Of a DNA stretch of 64,000 bases, positions 33,294 through 44,140 are shown one piece after another. The notes beneath the pieces were generated by a model that saw only the letters and a list, made by a program, of their open reading frames with translations, searched no databases and was not told the DNA's origin. The DNA comes from Aureobasidium sp. EXF-3400. Taxonomy: Eukaryota; Ascomycota; Dothideomycetes; Dothideales; Saccotheciaceae. The translations under genes were made by a program, and so were the position numbers. How positions within the stretch are numbered: the stretch's first letter is position 1; every line of letters starts with the position of its first letter. The stretch lies in contig SWBL01000221.1 in assembly GCA_024195585.1 (NCBI GenBank), positions 1 through 64,000 of the forward strand, in the 5' to 3' direction.

Positions 33294-34998
33294 ATGGCGG
33301 AGAGCAGTATACAAAACGCTGGAGTACAACCACCCAAGGAGTTCGATGTCAACGAGAAGCATGCCTGGGACTCAAGTTCAGGCTCATTGGATCATGCTGT
33401 CGAACGAGGAACCACACATCAGCTCTCTAGACAACTCAAGTCTAGACATTTGCAGATGATTGCCATTGGTACCTCTACCTGACTTTGATATTTCTCCACC
33501 TTCCACTGACCACGACCAACCAGGTGGTACTATCGGTACTGGATTGTTCATTGGATCAGGAACCGCCCTTGCCAACTCAGGTCCCGCCGGAGCTCTCATT
33601 GCCTATGCGTTCGTAGGCACCCTAGTCTACAGTGTCATGGTATCTTTGGGAGAGATGTGCGCTTTCCTCCCGGTTACTGGCGCTTTCACCGCCTACGCCA
33701 GCCGTTTCGTTGACCCTTCGCTCGGTTTCTCAATGGGATGGATCTATTGGTGGGCTTGGGCTTCTTGTTACGCTCTCGAGCTCACTGCGAGTGGTATCAT
33801 TATCCAATACTGGCGACCCGACTTGAGTCAAGCCATCTTCATCGGCTGCTTCTGGGTTGTTATCACCGCCGTCAACTTTCTGCCTGTCAAGTTCTACGGC
33901 GAGATCGAGTTTTACTTCGCTCTGATCAAGGTCATCACCGTCCTTGGTTTTATGATCTTTGCCATCTGTATCGATGCCGGAGCTGGTCAGCATGGATATC
34001 TCGGCTTCCATACGTGGGGCAATCCTGGTGCTTTTGCACCATACCTCGTTGATGGTGGCAGAAGTACCGCTCTAGCCAAGTTCGTCGGCTTCTGGTCGGT
34101 TCTGATTCAAGCTGGTTTCTCCTACTCTGGTACCGAGCTGGTTGCAGTTGCTGCAGGCGAGACATACAACCCTCGCAAGACCATTCCCTCGGCTATCCGC
34201 AAGACCTTCTTCCGCATCATCTTCTTCTTCGTGTTCACCATCTTCTTCATTGGTCTTCTGGTTCCTTACAATAACGAACAATTGCGTGCTGGTGGTAGTG
34301 ATGCCACTGCTTCGCCTTTGGTCATTGCTGCTAAGCTAGCAGGTGTGAAAACACTTCCTGGAATCATCAATGCTGTCTTGCTCTGTACCGTCTTGAGTGC
34401 TGCCAATTCCAACGTCTACTCCGCATCCAGAATTCTTGTTGGACTTTCTGGCGAAGGATTTGCTCCTAAGTGGTTCGCAAAGACCAAGGGCGAAGTCCCT
34501 GTGTATGCTGTTGGATTTACCTCTCTCTTCGGGCTTCTCGGTTTCATGAATGTTTCGTCTTCAGGAAGTGTCGCCTTCAATTGGCTCATTCAAATCTCTG
34601 GTGTGGCTGGGTTCATCGCTTGGGCATGTATCCTGGGTTCCCACTTGTGTTTCATGAGAATTTTGGCTGCACGTGGCATCTCTAGGGATACCTTGCCATA
34701 CAAGGCCATGCTTCAGCCGTGGTTCACTTACTACGGACTGTTCTTCTGGGTCTTGATCATCTTTACGCAAGGATTTACCGCTTTCATCCCCTGGAACACG
34801 TCGAATTTCTTCATCGCATACATCAGTTTGATCCTGTTTGTTGTGCTTTACATTGGCCACAAGGCAATTTTCAGACCGAGATTTGTCAGACCCGCCGAGG
34901 CGGACATTGACTCGGGCAGAAAGGAGATTGATGAGCTAGTCTTCGAGGAGCCCGTGCCGACGACCCTTTGGGGCAAGTTCTGGCATTGGATGTCATGA
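33294..34998 (+). CDS. Amino-acid permease (YAT family, APC superfamily)
   Basis: Plasma-membrane proton-coupled amino-acid importer of 549 aa in two exons (33294-33468, 33524-34998). The 55-nt intron interrupts the signature GGTIGTGLFIGSG at its first Gly codon. Before it is the fungal hallmark RQLKSRHLQMIAIG; after it GPAGALIAYAFVG, SLGEMCAFLPVTGAFTAY, SLGFSMGWIYWWAWA, SGTELVAVAAGE and NPRKTIPSAI. Twelve hydrophobic segments are expected, and the C-terminal tail contains EIDELVFEEP and ends in FWHWMS. The specificity (general versus a narrow set of amino acids) cannot be decided from sequence. An alternative reading starting inside the intron would lose the conserved N terminus. Confidence 0.93.
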
Positions 34999-35221
34999 GA
35001 TGAGTTTTACGACGAGAAGCATTTCGTTTTCTTTTACATTGTATTTTCTTCAGCAGCGATTTATTAGCGATATAGCGATGTCACGACCATGCCAATTTCC
35101 AACATTTACATCACATTTGCTTGCGCATTCCTTCTTTGATCTTTCCCTTTCGAACAGAGAAGTTGTCCCTCATTCTTTCCATTCTCGACCTACGTCCGCC
35201 TGTGTCCAAAGTTTCAGATCT

Positions 35222-35713
35222 CTACAATAATTCCTTGACGAAAAACACCCTCTCGAATCCATCTTCAGACCACCTTCCCACCTCCTCGTATTCCAGTTTC
35301 TTGTACAGAACCAGGTTCTCGACCATCTTGACATTGGTGTACAATTCAAGCTTCTTGACACCCTTTTTCTTAGCAACATCCTCTGCAAACTTCATCAACG
35401 ACTTTCCATATCCTTTTCCTTGAGCCGTGGGAGAAACAGCTAGATTGTTGATCTCCAGTGCTTGGCCTGTTGTGTTTAGTTCCAGCGATATACAGCCCAG
35501 GATGGCAGAGGCAGAAGATGGGAAAGAAGCGGAAAGAATATAGAGGCAGGAAGAGCTGATCAAAGCGGCGTAATCGGCTGTCATGGGAGCTGGCTTTTTG
35601 CCATTGAGACGGGTGATGTAGGGTGTATAGGCCAGAGTTATGAGATCGGGAACAGCGTTTAAATGGTCTGGAGATGCGAGTGAGATGGTTGCGGGTTGGG
35701 GGTTAATTGACAT
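35222..35713 (-). CDS. GNAT-family N-acetyltransferase
   Basis: Single-exon 163-aa acetyl-CoA-dependent acetyltransferase. The N-terminal helix-strand region (NAVPDLITLAYTPYITRLNGK) and strand ILGCISLEL lead into motif A: INNLAVSPTAQGKGYGKSLM, where QGKGYG binds the acetyl-CoA pyrophosphate. It ends with YTNVKMVENLVLYKKLEYEEVGR, the usual GNAT C-terminal strand-helix. KLGY-like KLEYEEVGR and the length resemble bacterial-type small-molecule acetyltransferases. Acceptor substrate unknown. Convergent with the permease (223 bp between stops) and upstream of a gene-free stretch. Confidence 0.85.
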   Translation of the reverse strand: MSINPQPATISLASPDHLNAVPDLITLAYTPYITRLNGKKPAPMTADYAALISSSCLYILSASFPSSASAILGCISLELNTTGQALEINNLAVSPTAQGKGYGKSLMKFAEDVAKKKGVKKLELYTNVKMVENLVLYKKLEYEEVGRWSEDGFERVFFVKELL

Positions 35714-36897
35714 GGTGGAAGTGGGGGTGGTTCGTTGAGGTTTGTTTGGAATTGCTGGTTGAAAAGGCTCAATGATTGTTTTGGTTTTGCGATTTGATCG
35801 AAGAGATTATGGAAATAATCAAGGACCCTGGGCTGGTGATGTGAAGACTTGGATGTACTTGAGGTTTCTTTACATCTTTGAGGCTTGAAATGTGACTCAA
35901 GCCGGCGAGTCACACGTGCATGAGACACGCCTTGCGATATGAAGGCCATTGTTCTACATGTGGTATTCTTCTAATTGTATAACATGCTCGCGATCTCATA
36001 TCAAGTACACATCGTGAACTTTGAAATTTGATCTAAGATATTTCAATGATGTGGTTGCCGCGATCTTGTTTCGCAGGGGCCTGCTAGATTGGTATAACCG
36101 CGCAAGCTTGCAAGGGCGTATTGACGTGAAATCATACACATCGGCTCGACAACAAGATTAGCATGACAGCTCGCTCAAAACATTCAAAACCAATACTTGT
36201 GCCACAGACACGATTGTTCCATCCACAAATGACTCGTCTATATGCTCTGGGAAAAAGACCAAAATTAATAAGCCTCAGTGGCAGGGTCACTACCACAGCA
36301 TCTTGACATGCCAATATCTCGGTCTGTAAACTCAGTCACGAACCATCCCCAGTTGCAAGAGCGCCTCAGTTCCGCTTCTATATTAGATACATGAGACACA
36401 GTGTTTCGGGGAGAATCAGTACGGATGATCATGATTGTTACCTCACAATCACCAACCACAGAAGCGGGGTCATGGCGCCTCATATGCAAACAAAGATCCT
36501 CCACACGCGGAACAGAACCGAAGAGAGCTAAGGTTATTGGATGGATTGGGCCAAGTTCATCAGAAGGTAATCTAGACGTCAAGTCTTGGAAGACAATGGA
36601 GGAGAAAAGTGGAAGTTCATGAAAGTCTTGTTTGTATTCTCTTTTGCATTGATACAAGTGAAATAGAAAGCGCTAAATGAACAATTGACAAAACAGAAAA
36701 AGAAAAAGTCGAGGTATCATCGAAGAAAGAGGATGCTGATCCAGCGCGAGGTCTAAATATCTCTAATCATGTAGATGCGCTTCGGACCATGAACAAGCGT
36801 CTACAGTGTATCTCCAGGGCCATGTATTGTTTCTAGCTCCCTCCTTTTTATTCTTTTGTATGTAGTGGTTTGTACTTTGGGTATCGAGAGAATTCGT
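35714..36897. other. Intergenic 1.2 kb with one possible small ORF
   Basis: Apart from the doubtful ORF at 36265-36657 nothing is supported. The right end is probably the 3' UTR of the cytochrome c peroxidase gene. Confidence 0.5.
36265..36657 (-). CDS. Possible small orphan protein
   Basis: An intact 130-aa frame starting at 36657 with reasonably protein-like composition (LPLFSSIVFQDLTSRL, ITLALFGSVPRVEDL, VTIMIIRTD). No signal peptide, domain or neighbour suggests a function, and I do not recognise it. It is not antisense to any called gene, so it is not a simple shadow. It could equally be chance or an exon of a longer decayed gene. Confidence 0.2.
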   Translation of the reverse strand: MYQCKREYKQDFHELPLFSSIVFQDLTSRLPSDELGPIHPITLALFGSVPRVEDLCLHMRRHDPASVVGDCEVTIMIIRTDSPRNTVSHVSNIEAELRRSCNWGWFVTEFTDRDIGMSRCCGSDPATEAY

Positions 36898-37977
36898 TTA
36901 CTCGGAGGCCTTGAAGGTCATGCGCTCCTCGGTCTGGAAGGGAACACCGAGCTCAAAGAGTCTCATGACGACGTTGGAGAAGTCCTGGAAGAAGGCGTCG
37001 TTGTCCTTGGCGTACTTCTCGACGTAGGTCTTGAAGCTCTTGTCTTTGATGAGGGCCATGTCGGTGGGCAGCATCATGAGGGACTTGGTGGAGACGTCCT
37101 CAAACTGCTTGGGGCCGTCCCACTTCTTGTAGGCCCACTTCTCCTCCATCAAGAGCTTGTAGTAGTCGTTGGTGAGGGTAGTGGGGGAGAAGGTCCAGGG
37201 ACCGGAGAAGCCGGAACGGTCGGTGTGGCAGCGGCCGAGAGCGTGGGCACCGGAGAGAGCGACAATCTCCTGGTCATTGAAGCCCATGCGGTTGAAGATG
37301 GCGCGGAGGTGCTTCTGCTCCTTGGAAGCGTCAGGGAGACGGCCGTCGGGAGTGCAGTAAGAGACATCGCGGTCGTTGCGGCCAGGTCTCCAGGGGATCT
37401 TGGGGCCCTGCATCTCCTGGATGGCAGCGACACCAGCAAGAGTCCAGAGGTCGGAGTAGGTGATCCAGGGGAACTCCTTCTTGACGGGCTCGAGGAAGTC
37501 ACGGGCAGCGTGAAGACCGGCGTTGGCACCGTGGTCGCCCTCAGGGGGGAACCTCATGGTGGCACCGTTGCTGCCACCAGTCTTGGTCTCAGCGTCGTAG
37601 GTGCCACTGGCGTGCCATGCGAGACGGACGAGGACAGGTCCGTAAGAGCCGTCATCGTAGTCGTCGTGCTCAACAAGAAGCTGAGCGATCTTGTCGTAGA
37701 CCTTCTGGTAGTCCTCCTGCTTGGGAGTGAAGACACCGGCAGCCTTAGCTTGCTCAGCACCGCCCATGTAGAAGTAACCAGCACCACCAGCAAGAGCAGC
37801 AACGAGACCACCGATCAGGAGGCCATTACCACCCTTCTTAGCACCAGCGGCATCAGCGTAACCACGGCGGCTTGACTGAGCGAAGGTGGTGCGAGGAACG
37901 AAGGTGGCGCTTCTCTTCAAGGAAGATGTGGCGGGCGAGCGAAGAGCGCGGGTGAAAGATCTGGCAGCGGAAGCCAT
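36898..37977 (-). CDS. CCP1: Mitochondrial cytochrome c peroxidase
   Basis: Haem peroxidase of the mitochondrial intermembrane space that reduces H2O2 with electrons from cytochrome c. Single exon, 359 aa from the ATG at 37977. An Arg/Ser-rich presequence ([20 protein letters not shown]) is followed by a Gly/Ala-rich sorting helix ([17 protein letters not shown]). Distal site [12 protein letters not shown] supplies catalytic Arg, Trp and His; proximal His is in [16 protein letters not shown]; and GPW supplies the radical-forming Trp known as Trp191 in yeast. [17 protein letters not shown] closes the fold. Third codon positions are almost always G or C, unlike neighbouring genes, suggesting strong expression. 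This bias also opens a long false frame on the other strand (36856-37875). Confidence 0.97.
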   Translation of the reverse strand: MASAARSFTRALRSPATSSLKRSATFVPRTTFAQSSRRGYADAAGAKKGGNGLLIGGLVAALAGGAGYFYMGGAEQAKAAGVFTPKQEDYQKVYDKIAQLLVEHDDYDDGSYGPVLVRLAWHASGTYDAETKTGGSNGATMRFPPEGDHGANAGLHAARDFLEPVKKEFPWITYSDLWTLAGVAAIQEMQGPKIPWRPGRNDRDVSYCTPDGRLPDASKEQKHLRAIFNRMGFNDQEIVALSGAHALGRCHTDRSGFSGPWTFSPTTLTNDYYKLLMEEKWAYKKWDGPKQFEDVSTKSLMMLPTDMALIKDKSFKTYVEKYAKDNDAFFQDFSNVVMRLFELGVPFQTEERMTFKASE

Positions 37978-40098
37978 TGTGTATGTGCGAGTGATATTAA
38001 GATGGAGATGAGAAAAGGACAAACACACTTGAGGGTATCACAAAGAAAGGAAGAAAGATGGACAGGGACAGGAAGGAGCTGTAGGTTTCCCGGCGACTTG
38101 TCAACAATATATGGGACGGCCGCGATCTGATAGCGCATGGACCTCGGAGTTCACTGTCGCTGACAGAAAGTTGTCAAAGTCTTCGTCCTGATTCGACAAG
38201 GCACTCCCGACGGCAACATCCAGGACCCACCGTCGGGGTCTTATCTCTGGATATCGGCTTCCGGTATGCCCATCGCGAGAATGCCCTATTGTCGCGTATA
38301 CGCCAAGGCCTCAGAATCATAGCAATTTCTGGTCGTTTCGACTCCAGTCAGCAATACTGCTTGGAAATCGCCCATGGTGAGCGGCGTTTGCCATTCGAAA
38401 TTTTAATTGTTGACAAAGACTTTGATGGAGTAATCGCTAGAACTGCAACGCGTGTCCTGTGATTGGCAGGTCGAACCTTCGGACTGCTGGCAACTTCCGC
38501 CGTGCAAGGACGAAAGCCGCGAAGCCGAGACTCGCGCGTATTGTACCTGCATCCTGAAACGGCTCTCGTCGCTTTCGCCATGGAATCCCTTGTCCATGTT
38601 CAATGCAAGTGGTTATCGCATGTGTGAACTTCTTCAGGATAAATCTTGCCCAGGTTGAAGCTGTTACAGTCGGCGTCTGTCAACATTGCAGTCGTATTTT
38701 CCTCACAGATACGCACATCATGGTTGTTACTTACCTGCCCGAACTCAGGTCTACCCAAATCGTGTATACCGTATGGGCCAGAAACAATCTGCTGTGCGTG
38801 ACAATATCCATCCACTGACACATACCTATACATACCAAGTCTGGCCGTGCGTCTCATGCCTACAGGAGATGAGGCCGCTCAAGACGATTTGCAACATCCG
38901 TGTGGGGAGATCGACCCGTGTGCTGGTAAGCAAGATCATGATCCAACAGAATTGCTTTGGATGACCTCAGGCAAGAGCGGACACGGGCAGAGAAGGTGCT
39001 ACAAAGGTATCTATCAAGCCGCTCTTCATGTTGTCTCAACATCGCCATTCATCTCGAGGCCAGGATCATGTATCAATTCATCCCTCAAGCTGCTGTTTCT
39101 CGTCTCCAAGAACGATACCCCAGCCAGCATCTTGTAGCAGCCTATCTCTCTACAACTGATTGTGGTTGACATCGAAGCTGGACAGTCATATCACGGTGAC
39201 TCATTTACCCATCCACCTCAGAGCAATCTCACCATCAGGGTGCGCGAGCAGTCGGAGCGCCGATTTCGGAACTCCTTGATTAACAGCCTTGAGTATGGTA
39301 TATACAAGCACGAAACACATTCCTGGTGTTTTGGATCCAAGTTGTCTTGCGGAACATAGCTGCCATGATTTCCCTCAATCTCGTATTGAACCACCAGCTG
39401 ACCTAGGGGCTGGGTAAAAACGTTTCTAGGTTACTTGTACCAGAATTCCGAGGTAAAAAGAGGAAGGTGTTGTTGGATGAATGAACTTCCGAGATCGGCA
39501 CTACCTACATTCAGGTCGGACAACAACGCCGCTCTTCAAGCCACTTCTCAATCCTTCGGAAAAATGACAACCAAAACACGACTGCTGCTTCTTTGCTGAG
39601 CGATATCTACCTGACTAAAACGACTCTTCAACAACGGAGAAGACAGGGATATTATCTTGTCGATCTGTTCAAGCGCGTCGCCGAAGCCAGGTAAAGATCT
39701 GATGCGTTGTACCTTTTCGGAAGGATTCCGTCGTCATATTGCCAAGCGCAAGTCCCATACACACCTGCAGATCTCTTTGCGGGGAACTGGTAGATTGGAG
39801 CGAATAGCGATGCGAGCTGATGGCTCACATGTGTCGTTTTGCGAGGTCAGAAACGATTAGTCCGCATGGTAGAATAGGATGATCTCCTTGCGGCGGTGTC
39901 GGGAGTGAGATAGGTTCAAGTACAGTCATCTTTCCACTTTCTTTGTTGATCTCCCTCTCACCATCCATCTTTTTTGTTTCGCTCAAGCCTGAATCGCTAT
40001 AACTGCCCTGCAGTTGCCTTTTTCGTTGAAGGTCGAGACGATCATTCGGACCTACTTCACCTTGCAAAAAGTTGACAATATAAGTTGAGCTGCCCAGC
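37978..40098. other. Gene-free 2.1 kb between CCP1 and MFS gene (divergent)
   Basis: No supported gene in six frames. Contains the CCP1 promoter, including an 8-bp inverted repeat (38206-38237), and the promoter of the MFS gene at 40099. No transposon or RNA gene recognised. Confidence 0.5.
38206..38237. repeat. Inverted repeat CCCGACGG/CCGTCGGG in CCP1 upstream region
   Basis: Arms at 38206-38213 and 38230-38237 are perfect reverse complements separated by 16 bp, about 230 bp upstream of the CCP1 start. It could be a dimeric regulator site (CGG-type ends, as for zinc-cluster factors) or chance. Confidence 0.35.
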
Positions 40099-41945
40099 AT
40101 GGTGTATCGCGAAAGTAAGGAGAACCTTTGCCATTACAGCATCAAGATGACTGACCCGAGGAAATCAGAGGACCTGGATGCCGGGTCACCAACATCATTT
40201 GATCGCGTTGAAACTGGAACACCATACGACGAAACCCTTGTCTGTCCACCACACACAACCGAGCGCAAGCTTGTCAACAAGATCGATTTTCACGTTGTTC
40301 CGTTCCTGTGTATCCTCTATTTGCTTGCCTTCCTCGACAGGTGAGTCGCGTGACGAAGTCCAAATAAGAGCAAAAGAACACAACCTGACCACATGCTTTT
40401 GCAGAGTCAACATCGCGAACGCAAATGTCGCGGGTATGTCCGGCGATCTTGACCTGGAAAATCATGAGTACAACAACGCTCTTGTCATCTTCTTCGTGCC
40501 ATATATTCTCTTCGAGATTCCTAGCAATATCCTGCTCAAAAAGTTCAAGCCGCATGTGTGGTTGTCAGGATGCATGTTTCTTTTCGGTCTTACCACAACG
40601 TTGCAAGGAGTTGTTCAGAATTACTCTGGCTTGTTGGCTACTCGCTTCTTCCTAGGTGTGTTCGGCTGCTCTTGCGAACCCGTTGACCATTCGATCAAGG
40701 AGCTCACTTTTCGCAGGTCTTTTTGAGTCAGGAATGTTCCCAGGATGCTTCTACTTGCTTTCCTCGTGGTACTTGAGAACGGAAGCACAAAGGAGATATA
40801 GTTTCTTCTTCTCGAGTACAACACTCGCCGGTGCGTTTGCTGGGCTGCTCGCCGCGGCCATTAGCAAGATGGAAGGTGTCGCAGGTTACAGAGGCTGGAG
40901 ATGGGTATGTCGAGTGGACGCCAAAGACCAAGACATTGACTGACCGATTTGTGCAGATATTCATCCTCGAAGGTATTCTTACTTGTGTCGTCAGCGCCGC
41001 ATTCTTCTTCTTTATTCCCGATTTTCCCGAAGACGTCAAATGGCTCTCAGAGGACGAGAGGGCATTCGTCGTCAACCGCCTTCGCAGTGAACAAGGTGCC
41101 TCGGCCGCAGACCGCAAGACGAGCACCAAGGATGTTGCAAACGTATTCAAGGACTACAAGATCTTCCTCGGAGGCTTCATGTACTTTGGCCTAATTGTGC
41201 CCGCCTACTCGTACGCCACGCACCACACTCCTTCAGAAAAAAACCAGAAAAAAAACCATGATTTGCTGACTTGTCTTGCTTGTAGCTACGCGTACTTCAG
41301 TCCTTCAATTATCAACGGTTATGGCTACAGCAAGATCGAAACTCAACTTCACAGTGTACCTCCGTGGGCCGCTGCCTTCGGTTTCGCCATGGTCCTTGCC
41401 TACCTCTCCGACAAAACACGCCACCGATTCGCTTACGCCGTCTTCGCCGTCTGTATCGCAATCGCCGGTTTCGCAATCTTGATCTCTGTGCACCACAACC
41501 GCCCTCTCCAATATGCAGCTCTTTTCCTCGTGGCTATGGGATGTTACTCTGCCATGCCAATCATTGTTTGTTGGTTTAGTACGTTTTCCCCTATATTCCT
41601 TGACCATCACATGAAAGCTCCTGCTGACTTTTTGCTTTCACAGATATGAATCTTGGTGGCCACCACCGTCGCAGCGTAGGTTCAGCATGGCAAGTAGCAT
41701 TCGGCAATATCGGCGGTATCATCGCTGTGTACTGTTTCCTCAAGACCGAAGCCCCGCTCTACACAAAAGGCTACAGCATCTGCATAGCATTCACCTGTTT
41801 GAGTGTGGTCAGCTGTATTGCCTACTACATTGCTTGCGTTGCGCAAAACAGACAGAGAGAAAAGACCGTCACGGATGTGGGATTGACGGAATATGAAAAG
41901 ACGGAGTTGGGAGATTTGAATCCGGAGTACAGGTATCTTGTCTAA
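40099..41945 (+). CDS. MFS transporter, anion:cation symporter (Dal5/Tna1-like) family
   Basis: Plasma-membrane importer of organic anions (allantoate, nicotinate, vitamins or similar). Predicted 509 aa in six exons: 40099-40340, 40405-40655, 40717-40904, 40957-41210, 41286-41578 and 41644-41945; all GT-AG and the frame closes. Family marks are KIDFHVVPFLCILYLLAFLDR, VNIANANVAGM, FEIPSNILLKKFKPH, GLFESGMFPGCFYLLSSWY and DFPEDVKWLSEDERAF in the central loop, then WQVAFGNIGGIIAVYCF. The start may instead be the second ATG at 40147 (MTDPRKSED), giving 493 aa. The fourth intron is A-rich. Substrate unknown. Confidence 0.91.
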
Positions 41946-42557
41946 AAGATACTACGAGAAGAGGAGCATAGATGTTCACGAAGACGGAAAGATCTAGGGA
42001 AGTCACTTTATGTGTTTATGATTTATATGTCAACGAATTCTTAATGCTGTCTGCTAAGTATGTGGAAGCCTGCGAAATTGCAACTGCTCCTATTGTGGAC
42101 TCGTCAAAGATCTCTGCAACCAAAAAATAAGCAGCTGAGTTACCTTTCGCCGATATCCCATGGGTCACTCGAAGGCTTGGGCACACGCTCTAGACCACGA
42201 TACCATTGCGCTATTTGCAGACACCGGCAAGAGCTTGCGAGATGTAACAATTTCGAAACATCCTATGCCAGGCTATGCACATTATTGAAGGAACGGACTG
42301 CCTTGATGGCTTCCATCTTGATCCAGTCGCAAAGTCAATACCCTAACAGCAATCATAATTTTGAATGAGGGTCCGTCATGCAGAGTTTTTGGCTCCAGGC
42401 AAAAGGCAGCATGTCCTCCGTCGATGTTTCAAGCGTACAAGCTCGACCTTTCCGCAGAAGTCAAGCTCTCCTGATCATCTATAGATCTCATGGTTGAGAT
42501 TTCCTTATGTTGATGAGACAGTCCAGTTTCTGGATTGCGTATTGGATTTGAGCAACG
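41946..42557. other. Intergenic 0.6 kb
   Basis: 3' UTR of the MFS gene and region upstream of the truncated rhodopsin-domain gene. Nothing else seen. Confidence 0.5.
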
Positions 42558-43163
42558 ATGTCGCACTCTGCATTTCTAGGTCAACCGCCAGCCACTCAGG
42601 ACGACTTCTATATCATTAAGGGCATGTATAGAGCGGCCTACGCATCCAACAAAGATCCAAGCAAAGGCTACTTATTTGTTCCGAGAAAGCCCGCAGACTA
42701 TGAATACAACGACAAGCAGGCCAGCATCATTGTTGGCATGAATGTGGCAATAGTCGTCATGCTGTCTACCACTGTGCTGCGGCTTGTCCTTCAACAGTTC
42801 AAGACTGGTGTGAGATGGGGGTTAGATGACTGGGTTCTACTACCAGGAGTGGTATGAGGCAATGTCTTGTGCCCCCAACGAATTCTCCAGATACTGACGT
42901 AGGAGCGCAGATTATGTCCATATTGTATCCAACTTTGCAGACAGTAATGGTCGTGCGTGGAGGGGGTGAAATTGTCCTTTGCTCGAAACTCGAAGCAAAT
43001 CCAATCAACAGAGGCGTCGCAGACTTCATTGTATGAAGATTCTTATACGAAACATGCAATCTGAATCATTGAAACAGAGGCAAACCTCGTATGGGACGGG
43101 GCTATATTTGCTTGTTCATCGGCACCATGTCCACAAGTTGTATCACCGCCCACTTTTTTGTGA
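42558..43163 (+). pseudogene. Truncated rhodopsin-domain membrane protein gene
   Basis: The first exon (42558-42851) encodes YIIKGMYRAAYASN, then a membrane helix (IIVGMNVAIVVMLSTTVLRL) and RWGLDDWVLLPGV, the standard N-terminal part of fungal integral membrane proteins of the rhodopsin-domain group. Splicing to 42911-42965 continues as IMSILYPTLQTVMVVRGG, again family-like, and a further plausible exon from 43078 gives NLVWDG before a stop at 43161-43163. The total is about 144 aa against 350-400 for the family; at least four of seven helices are missing. No continuation is found downstream, where the short repeats begin at about 43.46 kb. Probably a decaying or truncated copy; the last exon is uncertain. 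Confidence 0.6.
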
Positions 43164-43460
43164 CTAGGAGTGAGAAGAAGCAGTGAGCTGGATGGAACGG
43201 TCTCTCGCCCTCTTCAGCTCCAGTCTTGGAACAATTTGCAACGAATTCTCGACGGTCTCGCGCTTGCCAGATGCAAGGCTGTTGTGAGAGATGAGCCGCG
43301 GATGTCTGAGCTCTTGACTTTGACTCAATCTATACGCGTTGGTCAGGGATCAGGACAGGACTAAAACGAAGTGACTGATAAGATGATGACCACAATAGAG
43401 GCTTGAAGGATGTATCGTTGTTTTGCAAACCCATTTATTGGAGATATCCTTGGTTTCTTC

Positions 43461-43590
43461 CAGCCTGAAAGGGTAGGTTAGTGTAGTGGCAGCCATTCTC
43501 ATGGCCTCAATCTGAGCGGTATGTCAAACTAACCTTTTGCGGTCCCGAGTTCGAGCTTTTCCCATAGCAATCATTTTGCTCAACGAATAG
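43461..43590 (+). repeat. tRNA-like short repeat, copy A
   Basis: Starts with cagcctgaaa and ends near tttgctcaacgaatag. A-box TAGTGTAGTGG at 43479-43489 fits the tRNA A-box consensus perfectly. A B-box-like GTTCGAGC at 43549-43556 is followed directly by TTTT. A 45-nt core (43483-43527) is closed by GGTTAGT (43476-43482) and ACTAACC (43528-43534), with another TTTT at 43535-43538. Shares core and flanks with copy C, and core only with copy B. Looks like a polymerase III-transcribed, tRNA-derived element; the function is unknown. Confidence 0.65.
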
Positions 43591-44029
43591 TGTTTTGTGC
43601 CAACATCAAACGCGAACATCCCATCTTTCTGCTTGAGCAGCCTGCAGAAGTCTTCAACGTGCTGTTCTTTGTCATAAGGCAGGGGATGGTGTGGTCCGTT
43701 GAGACAACAGACGTACTGATTGACTGCCAAATTCGAGAAATGACTACACAGGGAGTTGTGAAAGACTATTCGATGGTGTCTTTTGGCCCTTTCTAATGCT
43801 GACCATTGATGTGGCTGTTGAAACGCAACGGCCATCCACTCTCAGCGTGTGTCTTGAGCAACTGCCACTGCGCTTTCTTGAAACCAAATCAACGATCACG
43901 TTCCAAAAGGCAACAAAGAACAATGAAGGGCGACTGCGAACAAAACATCTTTGACTCTTGCTTTTTCACACCAAACAATGCATACATTGCGCAGAGTAGA
44001 CTATCCAGCCTCAGAATGTGCAAAAAACA

Positions 44030-44140
44030 ATCGCCGATTCAGGGGTTCGAACAAAAGATCAGAGACCCAATTAGGTACTGTGGTTTGACATACCGCTCAG
44101 ATTGAGGCCGTGAGAATGGCTGCCACTACACCACAGAACC
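44030..44140 (-). repeat. tRNA-like short repeat, copy B
   Basis: On the minus strand the core (44085-44129) differs from copy A at one base. The closing stem is CTGTGGT/ACCACAG (44130-44136 and 44078-44084), different from copy A but again fully paired. The A-box is TGGTGTAGTGG and the B-box GTTCGAACCCC (about 44043-44053). A run of six T follows at the 3' side (minus strand). About 20 extra bases separate stem and B-box compared with copy A. Flanks diverge from the other two copies. Confidence 0.6.

Noticed and set aside
36856..37875. 339-aa plus-strand open frame over CCP1
   Set aside because: Produced by the extreme G/C third-position bias of CCP1; Gly/Val/Leu-rich with no domain.
43524..43835. 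103-aa minus-strand ORF between repeat copies A and B
   Set aside because: Overlaps repeat copy A and shows no recognisable domain; a faint BTB-like impression could not be supported.
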